Of a DNA stretch of 64,000 bases, positions 17,300-25,920 are shown piece after piece. Below the pieces are notes generated by a model. The model was not told the DNA's origin. It saw only the letters and a program-made list of their open reading frames with translations, and made no database searches. This DNA is from Alcaligenaceae bacterium SAGV5 (GTDB lineage Bacteria; Pseudomonadota; Gammaproteobacteria; Burkholderiales; Burkholderiaceae_B), in assembly GCA_009360345.1 (NCBI GenBank), contig SPDP01000003.1, positions 186,001-250,000 of the forward strand, given 5' to 3'. A program made the position numbers and the translations under genes. How positions within the stretch are numbered: the stretch's first letter is position 1; every line of letters begins with the position of its first letter.

Positions 17300-18262
17300 C
17301 TACTGGGTGGCGATGCCGCGCTCCTTGATGATGTTGCCGAAGGCCTCGTAGTCCTGGCGGTAGACGGCCGCGAATTCCTGCGGGGTATCGCCCACCGGCT
17401 CGAAGCCGGTACTGGTCATCCGTTCCTGGACGTCCGGCATCTGGATCGCCTTCCGGAGCTCCGAACCGAGTTTTTCAACGATGTCCGCGGGTGTGCCGGC
17501 CTTCACGAACATGCCTTGCCATGCGAGCACCTTCGCGTTCGGGTAGACCGCGCCGATGGGGTCCGCCTGCGGGAATACCTTGGACGGCTTGCTGTCGGTG
17601 ATGGCGACCGCGCGCACGGCACCGGACAGGATGTGGGGCTGGTAGTTCATCTGCGTATCGATGCCGCAGTCGAGCTGGCCGGATGCCATGTCGGGCAGGG
17701 CCTGGGCGAAACCGCGGTAGGGCACGTGCAGCACATCGATGCCCGCCGCTTTCTTCAGCATCTCCAGCGCCAGATGCGGGGGCGATCCCACGCCATAGGT
17801 CGAACACGAAAGCTTGCCCGGATGTTCGCGCGCGTAGTCCACGAAGTCCTTCAGGTTCTTGATCGGCAGGGTGGGCCGCACGACGAAGACATAGGCGGCC
17901 ATCGCCGGCCGGGTGAGAGGAATGAGGTCGCGCAGGGGGTCGTAGGGTACCTTGGAGAGCCAGGGGGTGATGATCAGCGCCGACGTGTGGAACAGCATCG
18001 TGTAGCCGTCGGCGGCGGCGGAGGTGACGCCCTGCACGGCAATGCTGCCCGTCGCCCCGACCCGGTTCTCCACCACCACGGGCTGTCCCGTCGATGCCTG
18101 GAGCTTGGCGGCCAGGGTGCGGGCGATGATGTCGGTCGAGCCTCCGGCGGGAAATGCGGACAGAATCTTCAGGGGACGATCGGGGAATGACTCGGCGGCG
18201 GCGCTTCCCGCGGCCAACGTCAGGCCCGATGCGACGAAAAAGCAGGAAAGCAGGCTTTTCAT
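17300..18262 (-). CDS. Bug/TctC-family periplasmic solute receptor
   Basis: A 320-residue receptor, started at the ATG at 18262 because it gives a proper signal peptide (MKSLLSCFFVASGLTLAAGS, cleavage after AAA) and the standard Bug length. A longer open frame upstream is non-coding. Mature features: FPDRPLKILSAFPAGGSTDI, NRVGATGSIAVQ. It is closely related to the receptor at 19478, both with LSCSTYGVGSPPHLALE or LSCGTYGVASPPHLALE-like segments. Divergent from an MDR gene. Confidence 0.88.
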   Translation of the reverse strand: MKSLLSCFFVASGLTLAAGSAAAESFPDRPLKILSAFPAGGSTDIIARTLAAKLQASTGQPVVVENRVGATGSIAVQGVTSAAADGYTMLFHTSALIITPWLSKVPYDPLRDLIPLTRPAMAAYVFVVRPTLPIKNLKDFVDYAREHPGKLSCSTYGVGSPPHLALEMLKKAAGIDVLHVPYRGFAQALPDMASGQLDCGIDTQMNYQPHILSGAVRAVAITDSKPSKVFPQADPIGAVYPNAKVLAWQGMFVKAGTPADIVEKLGSELRKAIQMPDVQERMTSTGFEPVGDTPQEFAAVYRQDYEAFGNIIKERGIATQ

Positions 18263-18280
18263 GGTGTCTCCTAGGTTCTG

Positions 18281-18305
18281 GCCTATTGGGTCGCTGACTA
18301 TAGGC
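18281..18305. promoter_or_regulatory. Inverted repeat between divergent Bug and MDR genes
   Basis: GCCTAT and ATAGGC are separated by 13 nt, close to the Bug gene start in the 198-nt divergent gap (18263-18460). Spacing is compatible with an LTTR dyad. The rest of the gap shows nothing clear apart from the GGAGGAGAG ribosome site of the MDR gene. Confidence 0.25.
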
Positions 18306-18460
18306 GAACGGGAACGAAGGACGCCATGTCCCCTCCCTGATAGTTTCATTGCCGCTCGCAGATGGATGGCCCGTTCGTTGATGGCGGTATCACCGTGGGG
18401 ACGATTGCCCGTCCGTGGTCGCCGTGCTCGAATGGACCTCGTTCGGAGGAGAGAGTCTTG

Positions 18461-19465
18461 ATGCGAGCAAGAAAAATCCAGTTGTCCGGATTCGGCGGAC
18501 CGGAAGTCCTGCAAGTGGCCGAGTTCGAGGTGCCGGCGTTGGGGCCGCGCGACGTTCTCGTCAGGTCGCACGCGATAGGAGTGGGGTGGCCGGATGTCTA
18601 TGTGCGAACCGGCACCTATCCGTGGCAGCACCTTTTTCCCATGCCGGCGACGCCAGGCATCGAGATGGCCGGCCGGGTCGCCGCGGCCGGGGCCGAGGTG
18701 GCCGACCTGCAGGTCGGCCGGCCGGTATATGTCTCGTCGCGGCTCATGGGGTTCCGGGGCGGCTGCTATGCCGAGGCCATGGTCGTTCCGCGCGACGTGC
18801 TGGTCGAGCTTCCCGGGAATGTGGACCTGGATGTGGCGGCGGGCCTGGCCTACTACCAACTGGCCGTCGCCCTGCTGAGGGCGGCGGGCGCGGCCAGGCC
18901 CGCCGGCTGGGCGATGGTGTCCGGCGCCAGCGGCGGGGTGGGAACGGCGCTGGTGCAGACCGCCAAGGCCTTTGGATACAGGGTGCTGGCCTCGGTCGGC
19001 CATGACGACAAGCGTGCGCACGCGACGGCGGTGGGCGCGGATGCCGTGATCAACTACCGCACGGACGCCGCGGCTGCGGCGATAGCCGGCATCACCGGCG
19101 GCCATGGCGTCGATCTTTGGCTGGAGTCGTTCGTGGGGCCGGACTTCGGCCAGGTCTTCCGCAGCATGGCGCCATGGGGGAAGGTCATGCTCTACAACGC
19201 CGTGGGCGGTCATCCCGCGCCAGCTTTCTTCGACGACTGGCGGGCGGCGATGGGGAAATGCGTGTCGGTCCAGTACTTCTCCATGCATGTCTACGAGGAC
19301 GATCCCCAGGCCATGCGCGATTTGCTGAGCGCGGCGATGCGGTTGATCGTGGACGGGGCGATCAAGCCGCCCGCCGGCACATTCTTCAAGCTCGAAGATG
19401 CCGCGCAGGCGCATCGCCTGCTCGAGAGCGGCACCAATCGAGGCCGCATCTTTCTGCGGCCGTAG
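18461..19465 (+). CDS. Zinc-independent medium-chain oxidoreductase
   Basis: A 334-residue MDR protein. The ATG at 18461 follows a strong ribosome site GGAGGAGAG and gives the family N-terminus RARKIQLSGFGGPEVLQV. The Rossmann motif SGASGGVGTALVQTAKAFG is near residues 148-166. It is a close paralogue of the gene at 20495; both share RTGTYPWQHLFPMPATPG and SVGHDDKRAHA or TVGHDDKRAHS segments, implying recent duplication. It lacks the catalytic-zinc cysteines. It sits between two Bug genes. Confidence 0.83.
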   Translation: MRARKIQLSGFGGPEVLQVAEFEVPALGPRDVLVRSHAIGVGWPDVYVRTGTYPWQHLFPMPATPGIEMAGRVAAAGAEVADLQVGRPVYVSSRLMGFRGGCYAEAMVVPRDVLVELPGNVDLDVAAGLAYYQLAVALLRAAGAARPAGWAMVSGASGGVGTALVQTAKAFGYRVLASVGHDDKRAHATAVGADAVINYRTDAAAAAIAGITGGHGVDLWLESFVGPDFGQVFRSMAPWGKVMLYNAVGGHPAPAFFDDWRAAMGKCVSVQYFSMHVYEDDPQAMRDLLSAAMRLIVDGAIKPPAGTFFKLEDAAQAHRLLESGTNRGRIFLRP

Positions 19466-19477
19466 GGGCGGGCGCAG

Positions 19478-20452
19478 TCAGTTCAGGCGTATGTTCCTGG
19501 CCTTGATGATCTGGCCGAATTTTTCATAGTCGCTTTGGACGAGCCGGTCGAACTCCTCGATGGAGAGATCGGAGGTTTCGAATCCGGCGGTCCGTATGCG
19601 CTCCTGGACCTTGGGGTCGGCCAGTACGCGGCGCCACTCCGCTATCAGCCGTTCGCGGATGGGGGCGGGGGTTTCCGCCCGGACGAAGATGGCCTGCCAA
19701 CCCAGCACGACGCTTTCCGGATAGCGCCGGCCGACGGCATCGATGCCGGGGTACAGCGCCATTTTTCCGCTACCCGTATGCGCGATCGCGCGGATCCTGC
19801 CGCTGGCCACGTGGGGCGCGGGCATGGTCGGAGGATCGATGCTGCAGTCCAGCTGGCCGGACAGCAGATCGGGAAGCGCCTGGCCGAAGTTGGTATACGG
19901 CACGTGGACGATTTCCACGCCCGCCGCGCCCATCAACAGTTCCAGGGCCAGGTGGGGCGGCGAGGCGACGCCGTACGTGCCACAACTGAGCTTGCCGGGA
20001 TGCTGCTTCGCATAGGCGATGAATTCGTCCAGCGAATGCACGGGAAGCTTGGGGCTGACCGTGATGACATACGGGGTGTAGCCGGTATAGGCGATGGGCG
20101 TGAACGCCTTGCGGAAATCGAAGGGCTGCTTGACGACCCAGGGAAGGATCGCCGCCGCGCTGGTGTTCAGCAGCAATGTGTAGCCGTCCGCGGGCGCCTG
20201 GGCCACGGCGGCCGAACCGATGGCGCCGGTCGCGCCGGGCCGGTTGTCCACGATGATGGGTTGGCCCAGTTGTTCCTTGAGCTGTTCGGCGTAGGTGCGC
20301 GACATGGTGTCCGGGGTTCCGCCGGCGGAGAAGGGCACGATGAGCTTGACCGGATGCGTGGGGTAGGTCGATTCCTGGGATCGGGCCGCAGGCGCCGCGA
20401 TGAGCGCGATGGCCGCCGCGGCAAGGATCGCCGCCTGTTTCATGTTCGGCAT
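19478..20452 (-). CDS. Bug/TctC-family periplasmic solute receptor
   Basis: A 324-residue Bug receptor with a signal peptide (hydrophobic core AILAAAAIALIAAPAARS) and mature start YPTHPVKLIVPFSAGGTPDT. It is a close relative of the receptor at 17300. The gene lies 42 nt downstream of the MDR gene on the same strand, so the two probably form a pair of the type MDR-Bug that recurs in this region. Confidence 0.88.
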   Translation of the reverse strand: MPNMKQAAILAAAAIALIAAPAARSQESTYPTHPVKLIVPFSAGGTPDTMSRTYAEQLKEQLGQPIIVDNRPGATGAIGSAAVAQAPADGYTLLLNTSAAAILPWVVKQPFDFRKAFTPIAYTGYTPYVITVSPKLPVHSLDEFIAYAKQHPGKLSCGTYGVASPPHLALELLMGAAGVEIVHVPYTNFGQALPDLLSGQLDCSIDPPTMPAPHVASGRIRAIAHTGSGKMALYPGIDAVGRRYPESVVLGWQAIFVRAETPAPIRERLIAEWRRVLADPKVQERIRTAGFETSDLSIEEFDRLVQSDYEKFGQIIKARNIRLN

Positions 20453-20494
20453 GGTGTCTCCGGGTTTTTATGTAGGTTGGCAGCGAACGTCCGG

Positions 20495-21493
20495 TCAGGG
20501 GCGCAGGAAGATCCGGCCGACCTGGCGGCCGCTCTCCAGGAGCCGGTGGGCGTCGCCGGCCTGCTCCAGCGGGAAATGGCGCCCGGCGGGGGGGCTGACC
20601 TTGCCGGACGACATGAGCGCGACCGCGCGCTGGATGAGCGCCCTGCGCGCCGGCAGATCGTCTTCCCAGACATGCATGGAGAAGTACTGGATCGACAGGC
20701 ACTTGGCCATGTGCGTGCGCCAGGCGTCGAAGAAACTTGCGGGCGGGTGGCCGCCCGTTGCGTTGTAGAGCACCAGCTTTCCCCAGGGCGCGAGGTGGGC
20801 CAGGGCATCGGCCAGGTTTTCGCCGGCATAGGCTTCGAGCCACAAATCAACGCCGCGGCCATGCGTGGCCGCCGCGATGGCAGGTCCGCAATCGGAGGTG
20901 CGGTAGTTGAGCACGCAATCGGCGCCCATTGCCTCCGAATGCGCGCGCTTGTCGTCGTGGCCCACCGTGGCGATGACGCGGTGGCCCAGTGCCTTGGCCA
21001 CCTGCACGAGCGCGGTGCCCATGCCGCCGCTGGCCCCGGATACGAGCACCGTGGAGATCGTCTGTCCTCGTGAACACTCTTCGAGCAGGGCGAGCGCCAC
21101 CTGGTAGTAGGCCAGGTTCGCCGCGCTGTCCAGGTTCAGCTCCGGCGGCAGGGCGATCAGCCGGTCTTCCGGTACGAGCCGGGCCTGCGCATAGCAGCCG
21201 CCGCGCATGCCGAGCATGCCGGACGATACGTAGACGGGCTGGCCGACGGCAAAGCGCTTCACGTCGGAGCCGATGGCGGCGACCGTTCCCGACATTTCCA
21301 CGCCCGGTGTCGCGGGCATGGGAAAGAGATGCTGCCAGGGATACGTGCCGGTGCGCACATAGACATCCGGCCAGCCGACCCCGATGCTGTGGGCCCGGAC
21401 CAGCACGTCGCAAGGGCCGGGAACGGGCGCCGGGACGTCGCGGACCTGCAGTACTTCGGGTCCGCCGAAGCGCTCGATTTCGATTCTTTTCAC
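20495..21493 (-). CDS. Zinc-independent medium-chain oxidoreductase
   Basis: A 332-residue MDR protein starting MKRIEIERFGGPEVLQVRDV. The cofactor motif VSGASGGMGTALVQVAKALG is near residues 148-167. It is the closest paralogue of the protein at 18461. No zinc-site cysteines are seen. The next gene downstream is a Bug receptor; upstream and divergent is a cupin gene. An AAGGAGGCTATCCG sequence precedes the start on the - strand. Confidence 0.83.
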   Translation of the reverse strand: MKRIEIERFGGPEVLQVRDVPAPVPGPCDVLVRAHSIGVGWPDVYVRTGTYPWQHLFPMPATPGVEMSGTVAAIGSDVKRFAVGQPVYVSSGMLGMRGGCYAQARLVPEDRLIALPPELNLDSAANLAYYQVALALLEECSRGQTISTVLVSGASGGMGTALVQVAKALGHRVIATVGHDDKRAHSEAMGADCVLNYRTSDCGPAIAAATHGRGVDLWLEAYAGENLADALAHLAPWGKLVLYNATGGHPPASFFDAWRTHMAKCLSIQYFSMHVWEDDLPARRALIQRAVALMSSGKVSPPAGRHFPLEQAGDAHRLLESGRQVGRIFLRP

Positions 21494-21701
21494 GGATAGC
21501 CTCCTTGGGGGAGGATTTCAGCACGCGTGGCGGCTTCCCGGCCATGTGCCGCGGGGAATACCTGCATCGACGGTGGCGTATGCGGCGCCACGCCGGCGCA
21601 TCGCCATCGAAACCGGCGATATTCGTATCGACGGCCAATCATGGGCAGGGCGGACGAGGATGCCTAAAGTGGGCGCACCACAACATGCGAAGGAGAGCGC
21701 C

Positions 21702-22301
21702 GTGACGACCATCAACCCCACTCCCGAAGAAATGAACAAACGGATTGTCCGGGCCAAGACCATACAGCCGAAGAAGAAGCGCTTCGCCGCCGGTGGCGGT
21801 ATCCCCTCGGAGGCCATGGAGTCGATCGCGGCGGATTCCATCTACCTGTACATGGCGCCCGAGACCGGTGTCGGGGCGACCAGCCAGAATCCCGGGGTCG
21901 TGGGTTTCCCAGGGCTTACCGTGAATGTCTGCCGATGCCCCGTCGGGCAGGGGCCCGATCTGCACTCGCATGCCCGCACGCTCGAGACATTCATGTGCCT
22001 CAAGGGGCAGTTCGAGATCCGCTGGGGCGATGATGGCCAGTATTCGACGCTCCTGGATGAGCAGGACATGATTTCCGTCCCTCCCAACGTCATGCGCGCT
22101 TTCCGCAACACGGGCCTGACGCCGGAAGCCCACCTTCTTGTCCTGATCCAGGGGCAGGCACAAGACATGGCCGCGGACATCCAATATGCCCCGGAAACCG
22201 GAGAGCGGCTGGCGCGGAAATTTGGCGACGACGTCCGCGAGAAGGTCGAGGCGTTGGGCTGGCGCTTCGACGCCGAGCTGGGCAGCCGCGAGCGGGCATG
22301 A
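21702..22301 (+). CDS. Single-domain cupin protein
   Basis: A 199-residue cupin. The GTG at 21702 is preferred because GAAGGAGAGCGCC precedes it at normal spacing; earlier in-frame codons overlap the divergent MDR promoter. The cupin core contains GPDLHSHARTLETFMCLKG, giving His-His-Glu, then DMISVPPNVMRAFRNTG where the last usual His is replaced. It resembles the second half of the bicupin at 9353. A metal-dependent oxygenase or isomerase role is possible; the function is unknown. Confidence 0.7.
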   Translation: MTTINPTPEEMNKRIVRAKTIQPKKKRFAAGGGIPSEAMESIAADSIYLYMAPETGVGATSQNPGVVGFPGLTVNVCRCPVGQGPDLHSHARTLETFMCLKGQFEIRWGDDGQYSTLLDEQDMISVPPNVMRAFRNTGLTPEAHLLVLIQGQAQDMAADIQYAPETGERLARKFGDDVREKVEALGWRFDAELGSRERA

Positions 22302-22348
22302 GCCCCGGACGATAGGCATGCGCGGAGCGCCATGCTCCGCATGCCCGA

Positions 22349-23302
22349 TCAGGTCGGTTGATCCTCGACCAGCGGCCGCAGGGCGAGCTGGCCACCGACA
22401 TGACGCAGCGCATTGCGCAGCCATCGATGAGCCGGGTCGTTATGGCTGCGCTCATGCCAGATCATGCTGATGTCCGCGGCCGGAACCGCGAAGGGCAGCG
22501 GCAGTATCTGGATCGGCAAGGTATTGCGGGCGTTGAGCGCCAGGTGTTCAGGCACCACGGCCAGCAGTTCGCTGTTGGCGACGACGTCGGGCAGCAAAGT
22601 CAGGTTGGCAACCTGCAGGCTCGTCTGGCGGGCCTGGCCGAGCTTGCGCAGCACGTCGTCGACCAGTTCCTCGAGTGTCGACGGTATCGTGGCGGTGACG
22701 CCCCACCTGGCGTGCGGCTGGGCGACAAAGGTTTCCAGCGTGAGGCCGGCGGCGAGCGCGGGGTGCCCGTCGCGCGCGATGCACATCAGGCGCTGGGGGT
22801 ACAGGACGGTCTGGTGGAGATCCGAGCTGGGGTTGGGGACGAAGGAGATGATCAGGTCGAAGTCTCCCTCGCGCAGGTACTCGGCGATGCGCCGGGGGTC
22901 GCCGGGCTGGACGGTGAAGTGCATGCCCGGCGCCTCGCGGCATGCCTGGCGCATCAGGCCGGGGAGTACGCTGCGGAGCGTCGAGTCGGACGCCATGATG
23001 CGCCAGCGCCGCTGCGCGGTGGCGGGGTGGAAACTTCCCCCGCCGGCGCCGCGCTCGTCGATGAGGCTGGTGATTTCCTTGACCCGCTGGGCCAGTTCGA
23101 GCGCACAGGGCGTCGGGGTCATGCCTTGCGCGGTCTTGACCAGGAGCGGGTCATGGAAGGTCTTGCGCAGCCGGGCGAGCGCCGCCGACATGGCGGGCTG
23201 TCCGATGCCGGCGCGCGCCGCGGCCCGGGTGACGTGCCGTTCTTCTACCAGTGCCTGCAGATAGAGCATGTGTTGGAAGGTGAGGCGGCCGAGGGGAGTC
23301 AT
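22349..23302 (-). CDS. LysR-family transcriptional regulator
   Basis: A 317-residue LTTR with HTH LTFQHMLYLQALVEERHVTRAAARAGIGQPAMSAALARL-type start (helix about residues 8-45). Paralogous to the regulator at 16237. It is convergent with the cupin gene and followed upstream by a third LysR gene on the same strand. Its targets are probably the nearby MDR, Bug and cupin genes, by proximity only. Confidence 0.85.
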   Translation of the reverse strand: MTPLGRLTFQHMLYLQALVEERHVTRAAARAGIGQPAMSAALARLRKTFHDPLLVKTAQGMTPTPCALELAQRVKEITSLIDERGAGGGSFHPATAQRRWRIMASDSTLRSVLPGLMRQACREAPGMHFTVQPGDPRRIAEYLREGDFDLIISFVPNPSSDLHQTVLYPQRLMCIARDGHPALAAGLTLETFVAQPHARWGVTATIPSTLEELVDDVLRKLGQARQTSLQVANLTLLPDVVANSELLAVVPEHLALNARNTLPIQILPLPFAVPAADISMIWHERSHNDPAHRWLRNALRHVGGQLALRPLVEDQPT

Positions 23303-23334
23303 GCGCTTCTTGTCCTGTGGTCACACTGCGCAAT

Positions 23335-24276
23335 CTACACGTTTCCACGCCCTTTGCGCGGGAGGGGTTGCGCGAACAACCTGTGCACCAGCGCCCGCAC
23401 CCATTGCAGCGAGGGATCGCTGGCCGTGTTGGCGTGCCAGATCAGGCGCACGTCGTAGCTGGGCGCGTAGGGCAGGGCCCACACCTTGAATCCGTAGCGC
23501 GGTTGCGCGTTGCGCGCGTAGGTGGTCGGCACGATGGCCAGCATGCGCGAGTTCATGACCACTTCCGGCAGGGCGCCGAAATGCAGGGCCCGCACGACAA
23601 TGCGGTGGTCCAGTTTCATGCGGGTCAGCATCTCGCGCACGCTGTCGTGGAAGGTGGCGGTGGGGGAGGCCACGAGCAGCGAGGCCGAGGCGAGTTCGCT
23701 GGGGGTCAGGATCTTGCCCTTGTGGCCGGGGAATGGCGTCCAGTCGGGCGCGGTGATGGCGACGTAGGGTTCGTGGAAGAGCACGTCGGCTTGTATGCCG
23801 CGCTGCTTGGGATGCAGGATGCCGATGGAGAAGTCGAGTTCGCGCGCTTCGAGCGCGGCGGCGACGTCGTCGGCGAGCACGGAGATGTTGGTGAGCTGGG
23901 TGTGCGGCGCTTCGGCGTGCAGGGCGGCGGCCAGGGTGGGCAGGAAGGTCATTTCGCCGAGGTCGGACATGGAGACGCGCCATTCGACGTGGCTGTGCTC
24001 GGGGTCGAATTCTTCGCGGCCGGTGACGAGGGCTTCCAGGGAGCGCAGTTCGGCGGCGACGGCGGGGGCGATGTGTTCGCAGACGCTGGTGGGGATGAGG
24101 CCGTGGGGGGTGCGCAGGAAGAGTTCGTCTTCGAAGAAGTAGCGCAGGCGGGCGAGGGCGTTGCTGGTGGCCGGTTGGGAGAGGGACAGCATTTTGCCGG
24201 CGGCGGTGACGGAGCGGGTTTGGTGGATGGCGACCAGGACGCGTAGGAGGTTCAGGTCTAGTTGGCGGAAGTTCAT
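23335..24276 (-). CDS. LysR-family transcriptional regulator
   Basis: A 313-residue LTTR started at the ATG at 24276, the standard MNFRQLDLNLLRVLVAIHQT N-terminus of the NodD/PcpR-like branch. The frame remains open for another 249 nt upstream, but that part is hairpin-rich intergenic sequence. The effector domain runs from about residue 90. The C-terminus ends with a basic tail PLPRKGRGNV. It is more distant from the other two LysR proteins nearby, so it probably has a separate ligand and target. Confidence 0.83.
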   Translation of the reverse strand: MNFRQLDLNLLRVLVAIHQTRSVTAAGKMLSLSQPATSNALARLRYFFEDELFLRTPHGLIPTSVCEHIAPAVAAELRSLEALVTGREEFDPEHSHVEWRVSMSDLGEMTFLPTLAAALHAEAPHTQLTNISVLADDVAAALEARELDFSIGILHPKQRGIQADVLFHEPYVAITAPDWTPFPGHKGKILTPSELASASLLVASPTATFHDSVREMLTRMKLDHRIVVRALHFGALPEVVMNSRMLAIVPTTYARNAQPRYGFKVWALPYAPSYDVRLIWHANTASDPSLQWVRALVHRLFAQPLPRKGRGNV

Positions 24277-24569
24277 GGGGTTTCTGGTTCTTGAGACGGC
24301 CGGCGGCAGGGGCGCAGGCCGTGAGGGCGCAGCGAAGCCGGTCCCGGCGTTGCCGGGACTTCCCGGTGGCTGGGCAGCCGGCGGGGCGGGCGCAGAACTC
24401 GCGCGGGGACAGTCCCCCGGACTGTCCCTACTGCCGCGCTCAAACAGCTGCGCCCTTGCTTCCCCGCCGAGCCTGACAAAACCGGCGGCGCCGAATGCGC
24501 CCCGCAAGGCCCTCGCCCCGGACACGGCCTACGGCATCGAACATTGTCGCGCCGCAGGAGGGAGGGGCG
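24277..24569. other. Non-coding gap with two strong hairpins
   Basis: No gene is supported in this stretch. It holds two GC-rich inverted repeats: GTCCCGGC-GTT-GCCGGGAC (24341-24359) and GGGACAGTCC-CCC-GGACTGTCCC (24406-24428). Both lack T-tracts. They may be copies of a dispersed palindromic element or leader structures for the LysR gene transcribed leftwards. The mdh terminator follows at 24570. Confidence 0.5.
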
Positions 24570-24607
24570 AAAAAAAGCACGCGAGACGATATCGTACTCG
24601 CGTGCTT
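24570..24607 (-). terminator. Rho-independent terminator of mdh
   Basis: On the - strand an 11-bp perfect stem (AAGCACGCGAG with CTCGCGTGCTT), extended by the inner pair ACGAT/ATCGT, is followed by a run of T (complement of A at 24570-24576). It lies 43 nt past the mdh stop. Confidence 0.85.
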
Positions 24608-24649
24608 CCGCTGCCGCAGCGCCCTTGGGGGCGTCAGCGCGCGGGGGGA

Positions 24650-25636
24650 TTAGAGCAGATGCTTGACGCCGTCGCGCTCTTCGGTCAGTTCCTTCAGCGT
24701 CAGGTCCATGCGCTCACGCGAGAAAGCGTCGATCTCGAGGTCCTTGACGACCGCGTATTCGCCGTTCTTCGTGATGACGGGAACGCCGTAGATGATGCCT
24801 TCGGGGATGCCGTACGAGCCGTCCGAGGGAACGCCCATCGTGACCCACTTGCCGTTGCTGCCCAGGATCCAGTCGCGGACGTGGTCGATGGCGGCGTTGG
24901 CGGCGGAGGCGGCCGACGAGAGGCCGCGGGCGTCGATGATGGCGGCGCCGCGCTTGCCCACGGTCGGGATGAAGGTATTGCGGTTCCAGTCGTCGTCATT
25001 GACCACCGACAGGGCGGGCTTGCCGGCCAGGGTGGCGAAGCGGAAGTCGGGGTACATCGTGGGCGAGTGGTTGCCCCAGACGATCAGCTTTTCGATGTCG
25101 CCGACGGCGACACCGGCCTTGGCGGCCAGTTGCGACAGGGCGCGGTTGTGGTCCAGGCGCAGCATGGCGGTGAAGTTGCGGGCGGGCAGGTCCGGGGCCG
25201 ACTTCATGGCGATGTAGGCGTTGGTGTTGGCGGGGTTGCCCACGACCAGCACCTTGACGTTGCGGCTGGCGACGGCGTTCAGGGCCTTGCCCTGGGCCGT
25301 GAAGATCTGGGCGTTGACCGTCAGCAGGTCCTTGCGCTCCATGCCGGGGCCGCGGGGGCGGGCGCCGACCAGCAGGGCCACGTCGGCATCCTTGAAGGCG
25401 GTCATGGGGTCGCTGTGGGCGGTGACTTCCTTGAGCAGCGGGAAGGCGCAATCCTCCAGCTCCATGATGACGCCCTTGAGCGCCTTCTGCGCCTTTTCAT
25501 CGGGGATTTCCAGCAACTGCAGGATAACCGGCTGGTCCTTGCCGAGCATTTCGCCGGAAGCGATGCGGAACAACAGGGCGTAGCCGATCTGGCCGGCGGC
25601 GCCGGTGACGGCGACGCGCATTGCGGGCTTGGTCAT
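24650..25636 (-). CDS. mdh: Malate dehydrogenase
   Basis: A 328-residue NAD-dependent malate dehydrogenase of the cytosolic/bacterial type-2 group, oxidising malate to oxaloacetate in the TCA cycle. The NAD motif TGAAGQIGY is near residues 11-19, the active-site loop [11 protein letters not shown] near 92-102, and the catalytic His in [12 protein letters not shown]. The ATG at 25636 gives the family's usual length. The gene is separated by 284 nt from the divergent GntR regulator. A strong - strand promoter and a 28-bp palindrome lie in that gap, and a clear terminator ends the gene. Confidence 0.96.
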   Translation of the reverse strand: MTKPAMRVAVTGAAGQIGYALLFRIASGEMLGKDQPVILQLLEIPDEKAQKALKGVIMELEDCAFPLLKEVTAHSDPMTAFKDADVALLVGARPRGPGMERKDLLTVNAQIFTAQGKALNAVASRNVKVLVVGNPANTNAYIAMKSAPDLPARNFTAMLRLDHNRALSQLAAKAGVAVGDIEKLIVWGNHSPTMYPDFRFATLAGKPALSVVNDDDWNRNTFIPTVGKRGAAIIDARGLSSAASAANAAIDHVRDWILGSNGKWVTMGVPSDGSYGIPEGIIYGVPVITKNGEYAVVKDLEIDAFSRERMDLTLKELTEERDGVKHLL

Positions 25637-25802
25637 ATGAGTCTCCGAAGCGGATGGGGGTGAGTAGGAATGACGCGACGCGCAGTGTAACTCCGCCAGG
25701 GGCGGGGACGGCGCGGTGCAGGATGGGGAGGGCCAGGGGAGGGAGGCTGGACGCCTGGGTGCTGCGGGCGGCGCGGCAAGCGTGGGTCGACATGATCGTG
25801 GG

Positions 25803-25831
25803 AGTGTAGAAAAATCGCCGTCGAGCGTCAA
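25803..25831 (-). promoter_or_regulatory. Predicted sigma-70 promoter of mdh
   Basis: On the - strand TTGACG (25831-25826) and TACACT (25808-25803) are spaced by exactly 17 nt. Transcription would start near 25796, giving a leader of about 160 nt before the mdh ATG. Confidence 0.6.
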
Positions 25832-25838
25832 TAAACAT

Positions 25839-25866
25839 ATCTTATGTTTTATATAAGACATAAGAT
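25839..25866. promoter_or_regulatory. 28-bp palindromic operator between mdh and gntR
   Basis: A 28-bp palindrome centred on TATATA, with 13 of 14 base pairs matched; the arms end ATCTTATGT and ACATAAGAT. The inner core GTTTTATATAAGAC resembles the GT...TATA...AC pattern of HutC-type GntR operators. It lies 7 bp beyond the mdh -35 element and 54 bp before the GntR start. Binding by the adjacent GntR protein is inferred. Confidence 0.65.
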
Positions 25867-25920
25867 TTTTTTACGGGTTGGGTTGGACATCGCGGGTTAC
25901 GCTGTGACACAATCCCGGCC

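Noticed and set aside
18263..19414. Long N-terminal extension of the Bug gene at 17300
   Set aside because: The extension runs opposite the MDR gene; the ATG at 18262 gives a proper signal peptide and normal length.
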